Part shown: positions 1-5,825 of the stretch, in pieces
Position numbering within the stretch: position 1 is the first letter of the stretch
How the letters are laid out: each line of letters opens with the position of its first letter
Assembly (NCBI GenBank): GCA_016793415.1
Contig: JAEUMC010000548.1
Coordinates: 1 to 5,825, forward strand
DNA length: 5,825 nt
Direction of reading: 5' to 3'
Origin: Devosia sp.
GTDB taxonomy: Bacteria > Pseudomonadota > Alphaproteobacteria > Rhizobiales > Devosiaceae
Program-made: the position numbers and the translations under genes
Notes under the pieces: model-generated
What the model was told of the DNA's origin: nothing
What the model saw: the letters and a program-made list of their open reading frames with translations, nothing else
Databases searched by the model: none

Positions 1-999
1 GGACAGGCGACAACGCTCGATACGATCTTCCGGCTCGCCTCGCTGTCAAAGCCGGTCACTGCCACCGCTTGCCTCGCCATGGTCGACCGCGGGGAGTTGC
101 GGCTCGACGACGTGATCACGCGCTTCCTGCCGCAGTTCCGGCCGCGCCTCGCCGATGGCAGCACGCCCGATATCACCATCCGGCAATTGCTCACCCATAC
201 CTCCGGCCTCACCTATCGTTTCGCCCAGTGGCCCGGCGGTTCCTATCACCTCGCCAACGTCTCCGATGGGCTCGACCAGCCCGGCCTCGACATGGAGGAA
301 AACCTCCGCCGCATCGCTTCAGCGCCGTTGCAGTTCGCGCCGGGCACCCAGTGGGGCTATGCTGTCGGCATCGATGTGCTGGGGCATATCCTCGCGGTGG
401 TGCGCGGCACGACTTTGGGCGCGGTGATCGCCGACCTGGTGACCGGACCGCTCGGCATGCGCGACACCGGCTTCACCGTCGCCGATCGCCAGCGGTTGAG
501 CCTCGCCTATGCCGACAACCCCGATGGTGCGCCGGTGCCGATGGACGCAACGCACTCAGTGCCGCGGCCAACCGAGCCGCCGACGCTCTATTCGCCAGCG
601 CGCGTGCTCGATCCGCGCTCCTTCCAGTCGGGCGGGGCCGGCCTTACCGGCACCGCGCCGGACTTCGCCAAATTCCTCGAAGCGCTGCGCACCGGCCACC
701 CGCAGCTGCTCAGGCCACCCACCCGCGCGGCGGCGCTTCGCAACCAGATCGGGGACCTCGCCGGCGATGCCGGCGGCAGCGGCTGGCGCTTCGGCTTCCT
801 CAGCGGCGTGCTGGTCGACCCGAGATTGGCGGCGACGCCGCAATCGGCGGGGACGTTCTACTGGGGCGGCGCGCACGGCAACACCTGGTTCCTCGATCCG
901 GAGCGCCAACTGAGCTTTGTCGGTCTCACCAACACCGCCGTAGAAGGTGTAGATGGTCGCTTCCCGCGCGAAGTGCGCGACGCGATCTATGGCGTGTGA
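1..999 (+). CDS. Serine beta-lactamase-like hydrolase (class C / esterase type), 5' end missing
   Basis: The reading frame is open from the first base, so the start lies outside the window; 332 residues are visible. The nucleophile motif SxxK is S14-L15-S16-K17 in RLASLSKPVT, so only a few tens of N-terminal residues are probably missing. LLTHTSGL (63-70), a hallmark of the beta-lactamase/PBP-like family (Pfam Beta-lactamase), follows. The second catalytic box appears as Y120-A-V within WGYAVGIDVLG, where classical class C enzymes have YxN. SGGAGL lies at 210-215, and HGN (292-294) in WGGAHGNTWF takes the place of the KTG box. This pattern fits esterases, D-aminopeptidases and other hydrolases of the family better than a true beta-lactamase. 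The substrate cannot be read from the sequence. Whether it is exported cannot be judged because the N-terminus is absent. kduD starts 10 bases after its stop, so the two are probably cotranscribed. Confidence 0.9.
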   Translation, partial: GQATTLDTIFRLASLSKPVTATACLAMVDRGELRLDDVITRFLPQFRPRLADGSTPDITIRQLLTHTSGLTYRFAQWPGGSYHLANVSDGLDQPGLDMEENLRRIASAPLQFAPGTQWGYAVGIDVLGHILAVVRGTTLGAVIADLVTGPLGMRDTGFTVADRQRLSLAYADNPDGAPVPMDATHSVPRPTEPPTLYSPARVLDPRSFQSGGAGLTGTAPDFAKFLEALRTGHPQLLRPPTRAAALRNQIGDLAGDAGGSGWRFGFLSGVLVDPRLAATPQSAGTFYWGGAHGNTWFLDPERQLSFVGLTNTAVEGVDGRFPREVRDAIYGV

Positions 1000-1009
1000 G
1001 ACCAAACCA

Positions 1010-1771
1010 ATGAACCAGTCTGCCTTCAGCCTCGAGCGGCGCAACGTCATCGTCACCGGCGCCAATACCGGCATCGGCCAGGGCATTGCCCTGGCGATCG
1101 CCGAGGCCGGCGGGCACGTCATCGGCATTGCCCGCTCGTCGATGGATGAAACGGCCGACCTGATCGCACGGGCAGGGGGCGAGCTTACCCCGATCCACTG
1201 CGACCTCGGCGACACCTCGGCAGCGCGGGCGCTGCTGGCCGAACTGCTCGCCCGGCATGGTCCGGTGCATGGGCTGGTCAACAATGCCGGCATCATCCGG
1301 CGCGCCGATGCACTGCAGCACAGCGAAGCTGACTGGGACGATGTGCTGCAGCTCAACCTCAAGCTGGTCTTCGTCCTGAGCCAGGCCTTCGCTGCGGCGG
1401 CGATCGAGCGCGGTCACCCCGCCCGCATCGTCAACATCGCTTCGCTGCTGAGCTTCCAGGGCGGCATTCGCGTTGCCGCTTATGCGGCGAGCAAGCATGG
1501 CGTTGCCGGGCTCACCAAGGCGATGGCGAACGAGTGGACGGCACACGGCATCAACGTCAACGCCATCGCCCCCGGCTATGTCACGTCCAACAATACCGAG
1601 GCGCTGCGCAACGATCCCGATCGGTCCGCCGCCATCCTTGCCCGTATCCCCGCGGCCCGCTGGGGCACGCCAGCCGACATCGCCAACGTCGCGGTGTTCC
1701 TCCTCGCCGAAGCCTCCAGTTACATGTCGGGGGCCATCGTTCCCGTCGATGGCGGCTGGCTCGGACGATAA
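1010..1771 (+). CDS. kduD: 2-dehydro-3-deoxy-D-gluconate 5-dehydrogenase (KduD-type SDR)
   Basis: A cytosolic NAD(P)-dependent short-chain dehydrogenase of 253 residues, the usual KduD length. KduD interconverts 3-deoxy-D-glycero-2,5-hexodiulosonate and 2-keto-3-deoxygluconate, a late step in breakdown of unsaturated uronates from pectin or glycosaminoglycans. Visible motifs: nucleotide-binding TGANTGIG (16-23), NNAG (91-94), N116, catalytic S145 in NIAS, Y158 and K162 in YAASK, and PG at 188-189. Stretches such as FSLE near the start, NNAGIIRRADAL, LSFQGGIRV, MANEW, NVNAIAPGY, ARIPAARWG and the C-terminal VDGGWLGR match KduD as I remember the E. coli protein, which separates it from generic FabG-like enzymes. 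The ATG at 1010 is preferred because it gives the family N-terminus; in-frame ATGs at 953 and 989 would run into the hydrolase gene. The ribosome site is weak (GTGAG just upstream), which fits coupling to the preceding gene. Residual doubt: a related sugar-acid or gluconate 5-dehydrogenase. Confidence 0.88.
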   Translation: MNQSAFSLERRNVIVTGANTGIGQGIALAIAEAGGHVIGIARSSMDETADLIARAGGELTPIHCDLGDTSAARALLAELLARHGPVHGLVNNAGIIRRADALQHSEADWDDVLQLNLKLVFVLSQAFAAAAIERGHPARIVNIASLLSFQGGIRVAAYAASKHGVAGLTKAMANEWTAHGINVNAIAPGYVTSNNTEALRNDPDRSAAILARIPAARWGTPADIANVAVFLLAEASSYMSGAIVPVDGGWLGR

Positions 1772-1790
1772 GACGGGGTAGCCGCGCCGG

Positions 1791-1831
1791 CCCGAGTCTG
1801 ATTTGAGAAGGGCAATCAACGCCGTCTCGGG
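1791..1831 (+). other. Short inverted repeat in leader of the GAF gene
   Basis: CCCGAG at 1791-1796 is the exact reverse complement of CTCGGG at 1826-1831, giving a 6-bp stem with a 29-base loop. The right arm overlaps the start of the proposed ribosome binding site of the GAF gene. No T-run follows, so it is not a recognisable terminator. A match this short with a long loop can easily occur by chance in GC-rich DNA. Confidence 0.2.
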
Positions 1832-1835
1832 GGAT
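1829..1835 (+). promoter_or_regulatory. Ribosome binding site supporting TTG start of the GAF gene
   Basis: The G-rich stretch GGGGGAT ends six bases before the TTG at 1842, a suitable distance for a Shine-Dalgarno-like element. The alternative in-frame TTG at 1803 has no comparable purine-rich stretch at the right spacing. This is the main reason for choosing 1842. Confidence 0.45.
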
Positions 1836-1841
1836 CGAACC

Positions 1842-2336
1842 TTGACCCAATCGCCACTCGATGCATTTGCCGAAGCGCTCGCCACCTATCAGACCGAGCG
1901 CGATGTCGGTGCTGCGCTGCATCGGCTGGCCGAGGCGCTGGTGGGGGTGAAGCTCTTCACCATGACCGCCGACAATCCCTCGGGCGGCTATGTGCGCCGG
2001 GTCTATTCGAGCGATGAGGTGGCCTATCCGGTGCTCGGCACCAAGCCGATCGTCTTCGACGACACCTACGAGAAGATGCGCACCGAGCGCTTCATCTACT
2101 CGGCCAATTCCGTCAGGGAGATGGAGAACGACTTTCCCGACCTGACGCTGATCCGCTCGCTCGGCTGCGGTTCAGCCATCAACATTCCGGTGGTCGCCGG
2201 CGGCGAAATGCTGGGCAGCGTCAACCTGCTCGAGGTCGAAGGCGCCTATCCACCCGAAAAGGTCGAAGCCGCGCGTGCCCTCGTGGTGCCCGCCGCCGCC
2301 TGCTTCCTGATCCTGCGCAGCCGCTTCACCATCTGA
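1842..2336 (+). CDS. Stand-alone GAF domain protein
   Basis: A protein of 164 residues from the TTG at 1842 (177 if the TTG at 1803 is used). It consists almost entirely of one GAF-like domain: a helical N-terminus (about 4-34), a strand with KLFTMTA (37-43), RRVYSSDEVAYPVLGTKP (about 52-69), a middle helix, the motif LGCGSAINIPV (107-117), then GGEMLGSVNLLE (120-131) and a C-terminal helix. The LGCGS-x-x-N-x-PV stretch and overall layout match small GAF proteins that I recall from Hyphomicrobiales, whose function is not established. GAF domains bind small ligands such as cyclic nucleotides, amino acids or tetrapyrroles; here there is no output domain, no transmembrane segment and no signal peptide, so it is probably a cytosolic sensor or ligand-binding protein. 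It has two cysteines, C109 and C154, but lacks the pattern I would expect of free methionine-(R)-sulfoxide reductase. It lies 70 bases after kduD and 91 bases before oppB on the same strand, so co-regulation with either is possible. Confidence 0.8.
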   Translation: MTQSPLDAFAEALATYQTERDVGAALHRLAEALVGVKLFTMTADNPSGGYVRRVYSSDEVAYPVLGTKPIVFDDTYEKMRTERFIYSANSVREMENDFPDLTLIRSLGCGSAINIPVVAGGEMLGSVNLLEVEGAYPPEKVEAARALVVPAAACFLILRSRFTI

Positions 2337-2377
2337 GCAGTTGCGTCGGCGCCGCCAAGGTGCTGATATGCCCGGAT

Positions 2378-2383
2378 TATAGT
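2378..2383 (+). promoter_or_regulatory. Weak candidate -10 element ahead of oppB
   Basis: TATAGT matches five of six bases of the sigma-70 -10 consensus and lies about 45 bases ahead of the oppB start in the only sizeable gap before the opp operon. No TTGACA-like -35 hexamer is found 16-18 bases upstream and there is no TGn extension, so this is only a place to look for a promoter. The rest of the gap (2337-2427) shows no terminator with a T-run. Confidence 0.18.
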
Positions 2384-2415
2384 GGGGCTAAAGTTTTGCG
2401 AGTCTGGAACCAAGC

Positions 2416-2419
2416 GAGG
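2416..2419 (+). promoter_or_regulatory. Ribosome binding site of oppB (decides the GTG start)
   Basis: GAGG sits eight bases before the GTG at 2428. It supports this start over the next in-frame ATG at 2461, which would remove the N-terminal part of the first membrane helix. Confidence 0.5.
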
Positions 2420-2427
2420 TCGTCCAA

Positions 2428-3357
2428 GTGACGGCCTATGTGGTGCAGCGCCTGTTGCTGATGCTGGTGACGCTGTTCGCCATCATCACGCTGACCTTCT
2501 TTCTCATGCATGCCGTTCCCGGAGGCCCGTTCACCTCCGAAAAGATGCTGCAGCCCGAGATCCAGGCGGCGCTCAACGCCAAGTATCACCTCGATGATCC
2601 GCTCTGGCTGCAATATCTCAACTACCTGCGGGGCGTGCTGAGCCTCGATCTCGGCCCCTCGTTCAAATATGCTGGGATGAGCGTCAACGAGATCATTGCC
2701 GAGGGCCTGCCGGTCACCATGAAGACCGGTGCCCTGGCACTGCTCTGCGTGGTGGCGCTCGGCGTACCGCTCGGCATCGTTGCGGCGCTCAACCGCAACC
2801 GCTGGCCCGATACCCTGGTGATGGTCATCGCCACCATCGGCGTCGCCGTGCCGTCCTATGTCATCGCCACGGTGGCGCTCTACGTCTTCGCGCTCCGCCT
2901 CGGCTGGGTGCCGACCTTCGGGCTCGATGACTGGCGCGGCTACTTCCTGCCGGTGTTCGCGCTCTCCGGGTTCTGGATCTCGTTCATCGCCCGGCTGGCC
3001 CGTTCGAGCCTGCTCGAAACGCTGCAGCAGGATTACATGATGACGGCGAAAGCCAAGGGGCTGAAGCGCGGCACCGTGCTGTTCAAGCATGGGCTGCGCA
3101 ACTCGCTGATCCCGGTGGTAACGGTGCTCGGCCCGGTAGTCGCCAATCTCCTCACCGGCTCGTTCGTCATCGAGCAGATCTTCGCGCTGCCCGGTATCGG
3201 CCGGCACTTCGTCCTGTCGATCACCAACCGCGACTACACCGCCATCATGGGCATCACCATCTTTTATGCGGCGGTGCTGATGGTGATGATCTTCATCGTC
3301 GACATGCTCTATCTCGTGCTCGACCCGCGCATCAAATACCGGGCCGACGCCAAATGA
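2428..3357 (+). CDS. oppB: Oligopeptide-type ABC importer permease OppB
   Basis: An inner-membrane permease subunit of 309 residues, the normal OppB/DppB length, that pairs with OppC to form the translocation channel. The N-terminus carries the first membrane helix (about 9-30), followed by the periplasmic stretch with PGGPF (31-35), AKYHLDDPLWLQY (51-63) and DLGPSFKY (74-81). These blocks match OppB rather than DppB in my memory of the E. coli protein. Further hydrophobic segments lie at about 98-121, 130-155, 173-190, 228-250 and 272-298. The cytoplasmic EAA-type coupling loop that docks onto the ATPases is at about 203-225, with TAKAKG at 206-211. ALPGIG (253-258) and the terminal DPRIKY (299-304) are family signatures. 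The GTG start is supported by GAGG eight bases upstream. Its stop overlaps the oppC start by four bases (ATGA). The substrate is not determined by this subunit alone: peptides are likely, oligosaccharides possible. Confidence 0.93.
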   Translation: MTAYVVQRLLLMLVTLFAIITLTFFLMHAVPGGPFTSEKMLQPEIQAALNAKYHLDDPLWLQYLNYLRGVLSLDLGPSFKYAGMSVNEIIAEGLPVTMKTGALALLCVVALGVPLGIVAALNRNRWPDTLVMVIATIGVAVPSYVIATVALYVFALRLGWVPTFGLDDWRGYFLPVFALSGFWISFIARLARSSLLETLQQDYMMTAKAKGLKRGTVLFKHGLRNSLIPVVTVLGPVVANLLTGSFVIEQIFALPGIGRHFVLSITNRDYTAIMGITIFYAAVLMVMIFIVDMLYLVLDPRIKYRADAK

Positions 3358-4529
3358 CCGACATCGAGATCGCACCGGAAATGTGGGCGCCGACGACGCG
3401 CAACGGCGCCGCGGCAGAGTATATCGCCGCGCCCAGCCTCACCTTCTGGCAGGATGTGCGTAAGCGCCTCTGGGCCAACAAGCCGGCCATGCTAGGTCTG
3501 GGGTTCATCATCCTCCTGGTGCTCGCCGCGATCTTCGGGCCGATGCTGTCGCGCCACACCTATTTCGAGCAGAACCTCAAGCTCTCCAACGTGCCGCCAC
3601 TGTTCCAGACCTACGAGGTCACCGACAGCACTGGCGCGACGACGCGCTTCTTCTTCAACTCGGGCAACCTCAACCTCTATGAGGTGACCCCGTCGGGCGA
3701 GGTCGCCGGGTTGCTCCGGGCGACCAAGAAGGACCTGATCAAGAAGCAGCAGCAGTTCAAGTTCGGCGACAAGCAGGTGGTGCTCGATACCGCCAAACAG
3801 CAGCTGAGCTTTGCCGATGGTACGGCGCTCGCGCCGAGCGGCTGGCAGTGGAACATGAGCAATGTGCTCGGCACCGACCAGCTCGGCCGCGACGTCCTCG
3901 CCCGCCAGCTCTATGGCGCCCGCATCTCGCTCACCGTCGCCTTCGTCGCGACGCTGGTGAACTTCTTCATCGGGGTGTTCTACGGCGGGCTCGCCGGCTA
4001 TCTCGGCGGCAAGGCCGACACCATCATGATGCGTATCGTCGAGGTAATCTCGACCATCCCGCTGACCCTCTACGTCATCCTGATCATGGTGGTGTTCAAC
4101 TCCGGCTTCCTGTCGGTGGTGCTGGCCATCGGCTCGGTCTACTGGGTCGACATGGCGCGCATCGTGCGCGGCCAGATCCTGACGCTGAAGCAGCAGGACT
4201 ACGTTGCCGCCGCCCGCACCATGGGCGCCTCGACCCCGCGCATTCTGGTCCGGCACCTGCTCCCCAACTCGGTCGGGCCGATCCTCGTGACGCTCACCAT
4301 GCTGATCCCCAGCGCGATCTTCATCGAGAGTTTCATGAGCTTCATCGGGCTCGGCGTCACCCCGCCGGAAGCCAGCTGGGGCACGCTCACCTCGGAGGCG
4401 GTGGAGACGCTGCGCGCCTACCCCTACCAGCTGTTCTTCCCGGCCGCCGCCATCAGCCTCACCATGTTCGCCTTCAATTTCCTCGGCGATGGCCTGCGCG
4501 ACGCGCTGGATCCGAGGTTGCGCACATGA
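3354..4529 (+). CDS. oppC: Oligopeptide-type ABC importer permease OppC with enlarged first loop
   Basis: The second inner-membrane permease subunit, 391 residues where OppC is usually near 300. An OppC N-terminal domain (SLTFWQDVRKRLWANKPAM, 28-46) leads into membrane helix 1 (about 46-65). The following loop to LGTDQLGRD (172-180) is about 105 residues long, against roughly 25 in E. coli OppC as I recall it, which accounts for the extra length. After it the protein is canonical: GARISL (188-193), YGGLAGYLGGKAD (210-222), DMARIVRGQ (266-274), the EAA coupling loop YVAAARTMGAS...RHLLPN (283-305), ESFMSFIGLG (325-334), SWGTL (341-345) and the terminal GDGLRDALDPRLR (378-390). The frame is intact throughout, so the insert is not a frameshift artefact. 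The start overlaps the oppB stop by four bases, and its own stop overlaps oppD in the same way. It forms a heterodimer with OppB; the substrate is unknown. Confidence 0.92.
   Translation: MTDIEIAPEMWAPTTRNGAAAEYIAAPSLTFWQDVRKRLWANKPAMLGLGFIILLVLAAIFGPMLSRHTYFEQNLKLSNVPPLFQTYEVTDSTGATTRFFFNSGNLNLYEVTPSGEVAGLLRATKKDLIKKQQQFKFGDKQVVLDTAKQQLSFADGTALAPSGWQWNMSNVLGTDQLGRDVLARQLYGARISLTVAFVATLVNFFIGVFYGGLAGYLGGKADTIMMRIVEVISTIPLTLYVILIMVVFNSGFLSVVLAIGSVYWVDMARIVRGQILTLKQQDYVAAARTMGASTPRILVRHLLPNSVGPILVTLTMLIPSAIFIESFMSFIGLGVTPPEASWGTLTSEAVETLRAYPYQLFFPAAAISLTMFAFNFLGDGLRDALDPRLRT
3552..3866 (+). other. Extended periplasmic loop of OppC (residues 67-171)
   Basis: This part of oppC lies between membrane helix 1 and the conserved LGTDQLGRD. 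It is polar, predicted to face the periplasm by the positive-inside arrangement of OppC, and includes a lysine/glutamine-rich piece (KKDLIKKQQQFKFGDKQ, 125-141) and aromatic pieces such as RFFFNSGNLNLYEV (98-111). I recognise no named domain in it. Base composition and codon use look like the rest of the gene. Confidence 0.65.
4514..4517 (+). promoter_or_regulatory. Ribosome binding site of oppD
   Basis: GAGG lies inside the end of oppC, eight bases before the ATG at 4526. It favours this start over the in-frame ATG at 4541, which has no such element. Confidence 0.4.
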
Positions 4530-5557
4530 CCACTTCGCACATGAGCCCGCCCTTGCTCTCGGTGAGCAACCTCTCGACCAGCTTCTTCACCTCGCGCGGC
4601 GAGGTGAAGGCGGTGCGCGGCGTCTCGTTCGAGCTCAATGCCGGCGAGATTCTCGGCATTGTCGGCGAGTCCGGTTCCGGCAAGTCGATCACCTGCATGA
4701 GCCTGATGGGCCTCTTACGCAGCAGCGGCCGCGTCATCGAGGGCAGCGCGCGGTTCGAGGGCCGTGACCTGATCACGCTCGACGAGGATGAGCTCAGCGA
4801 GCTGCGCGGCAACGACATCTCGATGATCTTCCAGGATCCGATGACCTCGTTGAACCCGACCCTCACGGTCGGCGAGCAGGTGATCGAGACCATCCTCAGG
4901 CATAGGAAGGTCAGCCGCGCCGAAGCCCGGGCCCGCGCCATCGAGCTGTTCGAACTGGTGCGCATCCCCTCGGCGGCGAAGCGCCTGAAATCCTATCCAC
5001 ACGAGTTCTCCGGCGGCATGCGGCAGCGGGTGATGATCGCCATCGCGCTCGCCTGTGACCCCAAGCTCTTGATCGCCGACGAACCGACTACCGCGCTCGA
5101 CGTCACCATCCAGCGCCAGATCCTGGCGCTGCTCAAGGAGCTGCAGGGCCGGCTCGGCATGGCGGTGATTCTCATCACCCACGATCTCGGCGTCATCGCC
5201 GAAACCGCCGACCGGGTGCTGGTGATGTATGGCGGCATGGTGATGGAAGAGGGGCCGGTGCGTGAGCTGTTCGCCCGGCCATCGCATCCCTATACGCGCG
5301 GTCTCCTCGCCTCGATCCCCGATCTCCGCGACGACACCCACCACCGGCTGACCCCGATCCCCGGCTCGCCCCCTGATATGCTGCGCCCGCCCAAGGGCTG
5401 TCCCTTCGCGCCGCGTTGTCCGCACGCCATGGCCCAGTGCAACGCCGCGTTGCCGCCGCTCTACCACGCCGGCGAGGGGCGCCGTGCCCGCTGCTGGCTG
5501 CACCACCCCGAAGCGCCGCGCGTCGCCGGCATCACCGCCGAGCTCGTCCCCGCATGA
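4526..5557 (+). CDS. oppD: Oligopeptide ABC importer ATP-binding protein OppD
   Basis: A cytoplasmic ATPase subunit of 343 residues, close to the usual OppD/DppD length, that powers import together with OppF. Motifs are complete: Walker A GESGSGKS (47-54), Q-loop Q103 in [14 protein letters not shown] signature FSGGM (161-165), Walker B LLIADEP (181-187) with D185 and the catalytic glutamate E186, D-loop around ALD (190-192), and switch histidine H219 in ITHD. The C-terminal oligopeptide-transporter extension (Pfam oligo_HPY) begins around HPYTRGLL (254-261). It contains four cysteines, C292, C298, C305 and C323 (CX5C, X6, X17), spaced as in members known to hold a [4Fe-4S] cluster. The chosen ATG at 4526 forms an ATGA overlap with oppC and has GAGG upstream; M6 (4541) is a less likely start. 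The four-base overlap with oppF continues the operon. DppD is the alternative name; oppD is preferred because oppB and oppC look Opp-type. Confidence 0.93.
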   Translation: MTTSHMSPPLLSVSNLSTSFFTSRGEVKAVRGVSFELNAGEILGIVGESGSGKSITCMSLMGLLRSSGRVIEGSARFEGRDLITLDEDELSELRGNDISMIFQDPMTSLNPTLTVGEQVIETILRHRKVSRAEARARAIELFELVRIPSAAKRLKSYPHEFSGGMRQRVMIAIALACDPKLLIADEPTTALDVTIQRQILALLKELQGRLGMAVILITHDLGVIAETADRVLVMYGGMVMEEGPVRELFARPSHPYTRGLLASIPDLRDDTHHRLTPIPGSPPDMLRPPKGCPFAPRCPHAMAQCNAALPPLYHAGEGRRARCWLHHPEAPRVAGITAELVPA

Positions 5558-5825
5558 CCGATACCCCGCTGGTCGAACTCAAGAACCTCACCAAGCACTT
5601 CTCGCTGCCGGGCGACCTGTTCGGGCGCAACCGGCCGCTGCTCAAGGCGGTCGACGGCATCGACCTCGAGATCCGCCGCGGCGAAACCCTGGGGCTGGTG
5701 GGCGAAAGCGGCTGCGGCAAATCCACATTGGCCCGCACCCTGATCCGGCTGTTCCAGCCGACTGGTGGCCAGATGCTGTTCGACGGCACCGATATCGCCG
5801 ACCTGCCCGAACGGCAGCTGGTGCC
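5554..5825 (+). CDS. oppF: Oligopeptide ABC importer ATP-binding protein OppF, 3' end outside window
   Basis: The second ATPase subunit, of which only the first 90 codons lie in the window. Its start overlaps the oppD stop by four bases (ATGA). The N-terminus LVELKNLTKHFSLPG (6-20) and the insertion DLFGRNRPLLKAVDGI (21-36) are typical of OppF/DppF, which have a longer beta-hairpin than OppD here. Walker A is GESGCGKS (50-57), with the cysteine and following TLARTL usual for this subunit. The stretch after it (FQPTGGQMLFDGTDI, 67-81) leads towards the Q-loop, which is beyond the edge. The fragment is intact as far as it goes. The full protein would be expected at around 320-350 residues. OppF pairs with OppD to form the ATPase dimer. 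Confidence 0.9.
   Translation, partial: MTDTPLVELKNLTKHFSLPGDLFGRNRPLLKAVDGIDLEIRRGETLGLVGESGCGKSTLARTLIRLFQPTGGQMLFDGTDIADLPERQLV

Noticed and set aside
69..1013. Second long + strand frame over the serine hydrolase
   Set aside because: It is Arg/Ala/Pro/His-rich with no family motif, while the other + frame carries SxxK, LLTHTSGL and further family blocks.
926..1885. Open frame of 319 codons on the - strand, across kduD
   Set aside because: It overlaps the complete, motif-bearing KduD gene and shows low-complexity, Gly/Arg/Asp-rich shadow composition.
1842..2336. GAF protein as free methionine-(R)-sulfoxide reductase
   Set aside because: That family is a GAF protein of similar size but uses several conserved cysteines in a different arrangement; here there are only C109 and C154, the first in LGCGS.
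2345..2356. GC-rich palindromic stretch around GGCGCC after the GAF gene as a terminator
   Set aside because: The symmetric part has no loop and no following T-run, and a short palindrome like this is common in GC-rich DNA.
2376..2381. Perfect TATAAT on the - strand in the gap before oppB
   Set aside because: There is no -35 hexamer at proper distance and no leftward gene that it could serve.
2377..3375. Open frame of 332 codons on the - strand, opposite oppB
   Set aside because: Its product is rich in His, Arg, Asp and Glu with no recognisable fold, as expected from the antisense of a GC-rich gene. The + strand frame is an unmistakable OppB.
3848..4525. Extension of the oppD frame upstream into oppC
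   Set aside because: The extra 226 residues are an out-of-frame reading of oppC. The OppD family N-terminus begins at 4526, with an ATGA overlap and GAGG upstream.

Overview
The window is GC-rich DNA with densely packed genes, all on the + strand. Codon use and protein flavour suit an alphaproteobacterium, most likely of the Hyphomicrobiales (Rhizobium/Devosia-like). That placement is an inference from style and remembered homologues, not a search result. No RNA gene, mobile element, CRISPR array or long repeat is visible.

Left part (1-1771): the 3' portion of a serine beta-lactamase-like hydrolase, cut by the left edge, is followed 10 bases later by a KduD-type short-chain dehydrogenase. 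KduD belongs to the breakdown of unsaturated uronic acids released by pectin or glycosaminoglycan lyases.

Middle (1772-2427): a small single-domain GAF protein, probably starting at a TTG codon, sits between two short non-coding gaps of 70 and 91 bases.

Right part (2428-5825): oppB, oppC, oppD and the first 90 codons of oppF follow in order. They encode two permease subunits and two ATPase subunits of an oligopeptide-type (Opp/Dpp) ABC importer. The three junctions are all four-base ATGA overlaps, so this is a tightly coupled operon. The binding protein gene (oppA) is not in the window.

Together the genes suggest a solute uptake and catabolic locus: the importer brings in a small oligomer, the serine hydrolase may cleave an ester or peptide bond, KduD acts on a sugar-acid intermediate, and the GAF protein may sense a ligand. 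Opp-family importers carry either peptides or oligosaccharides, so the uronate enzyme next door leaves the substrate open. The most distinctive features are a loop insertion of about 80 residues in OppC and the stand-alone GAF gene directly upstream of oppB. I see no sign of a wholly new system; this is mostly an ordinary metabolic and transport region.
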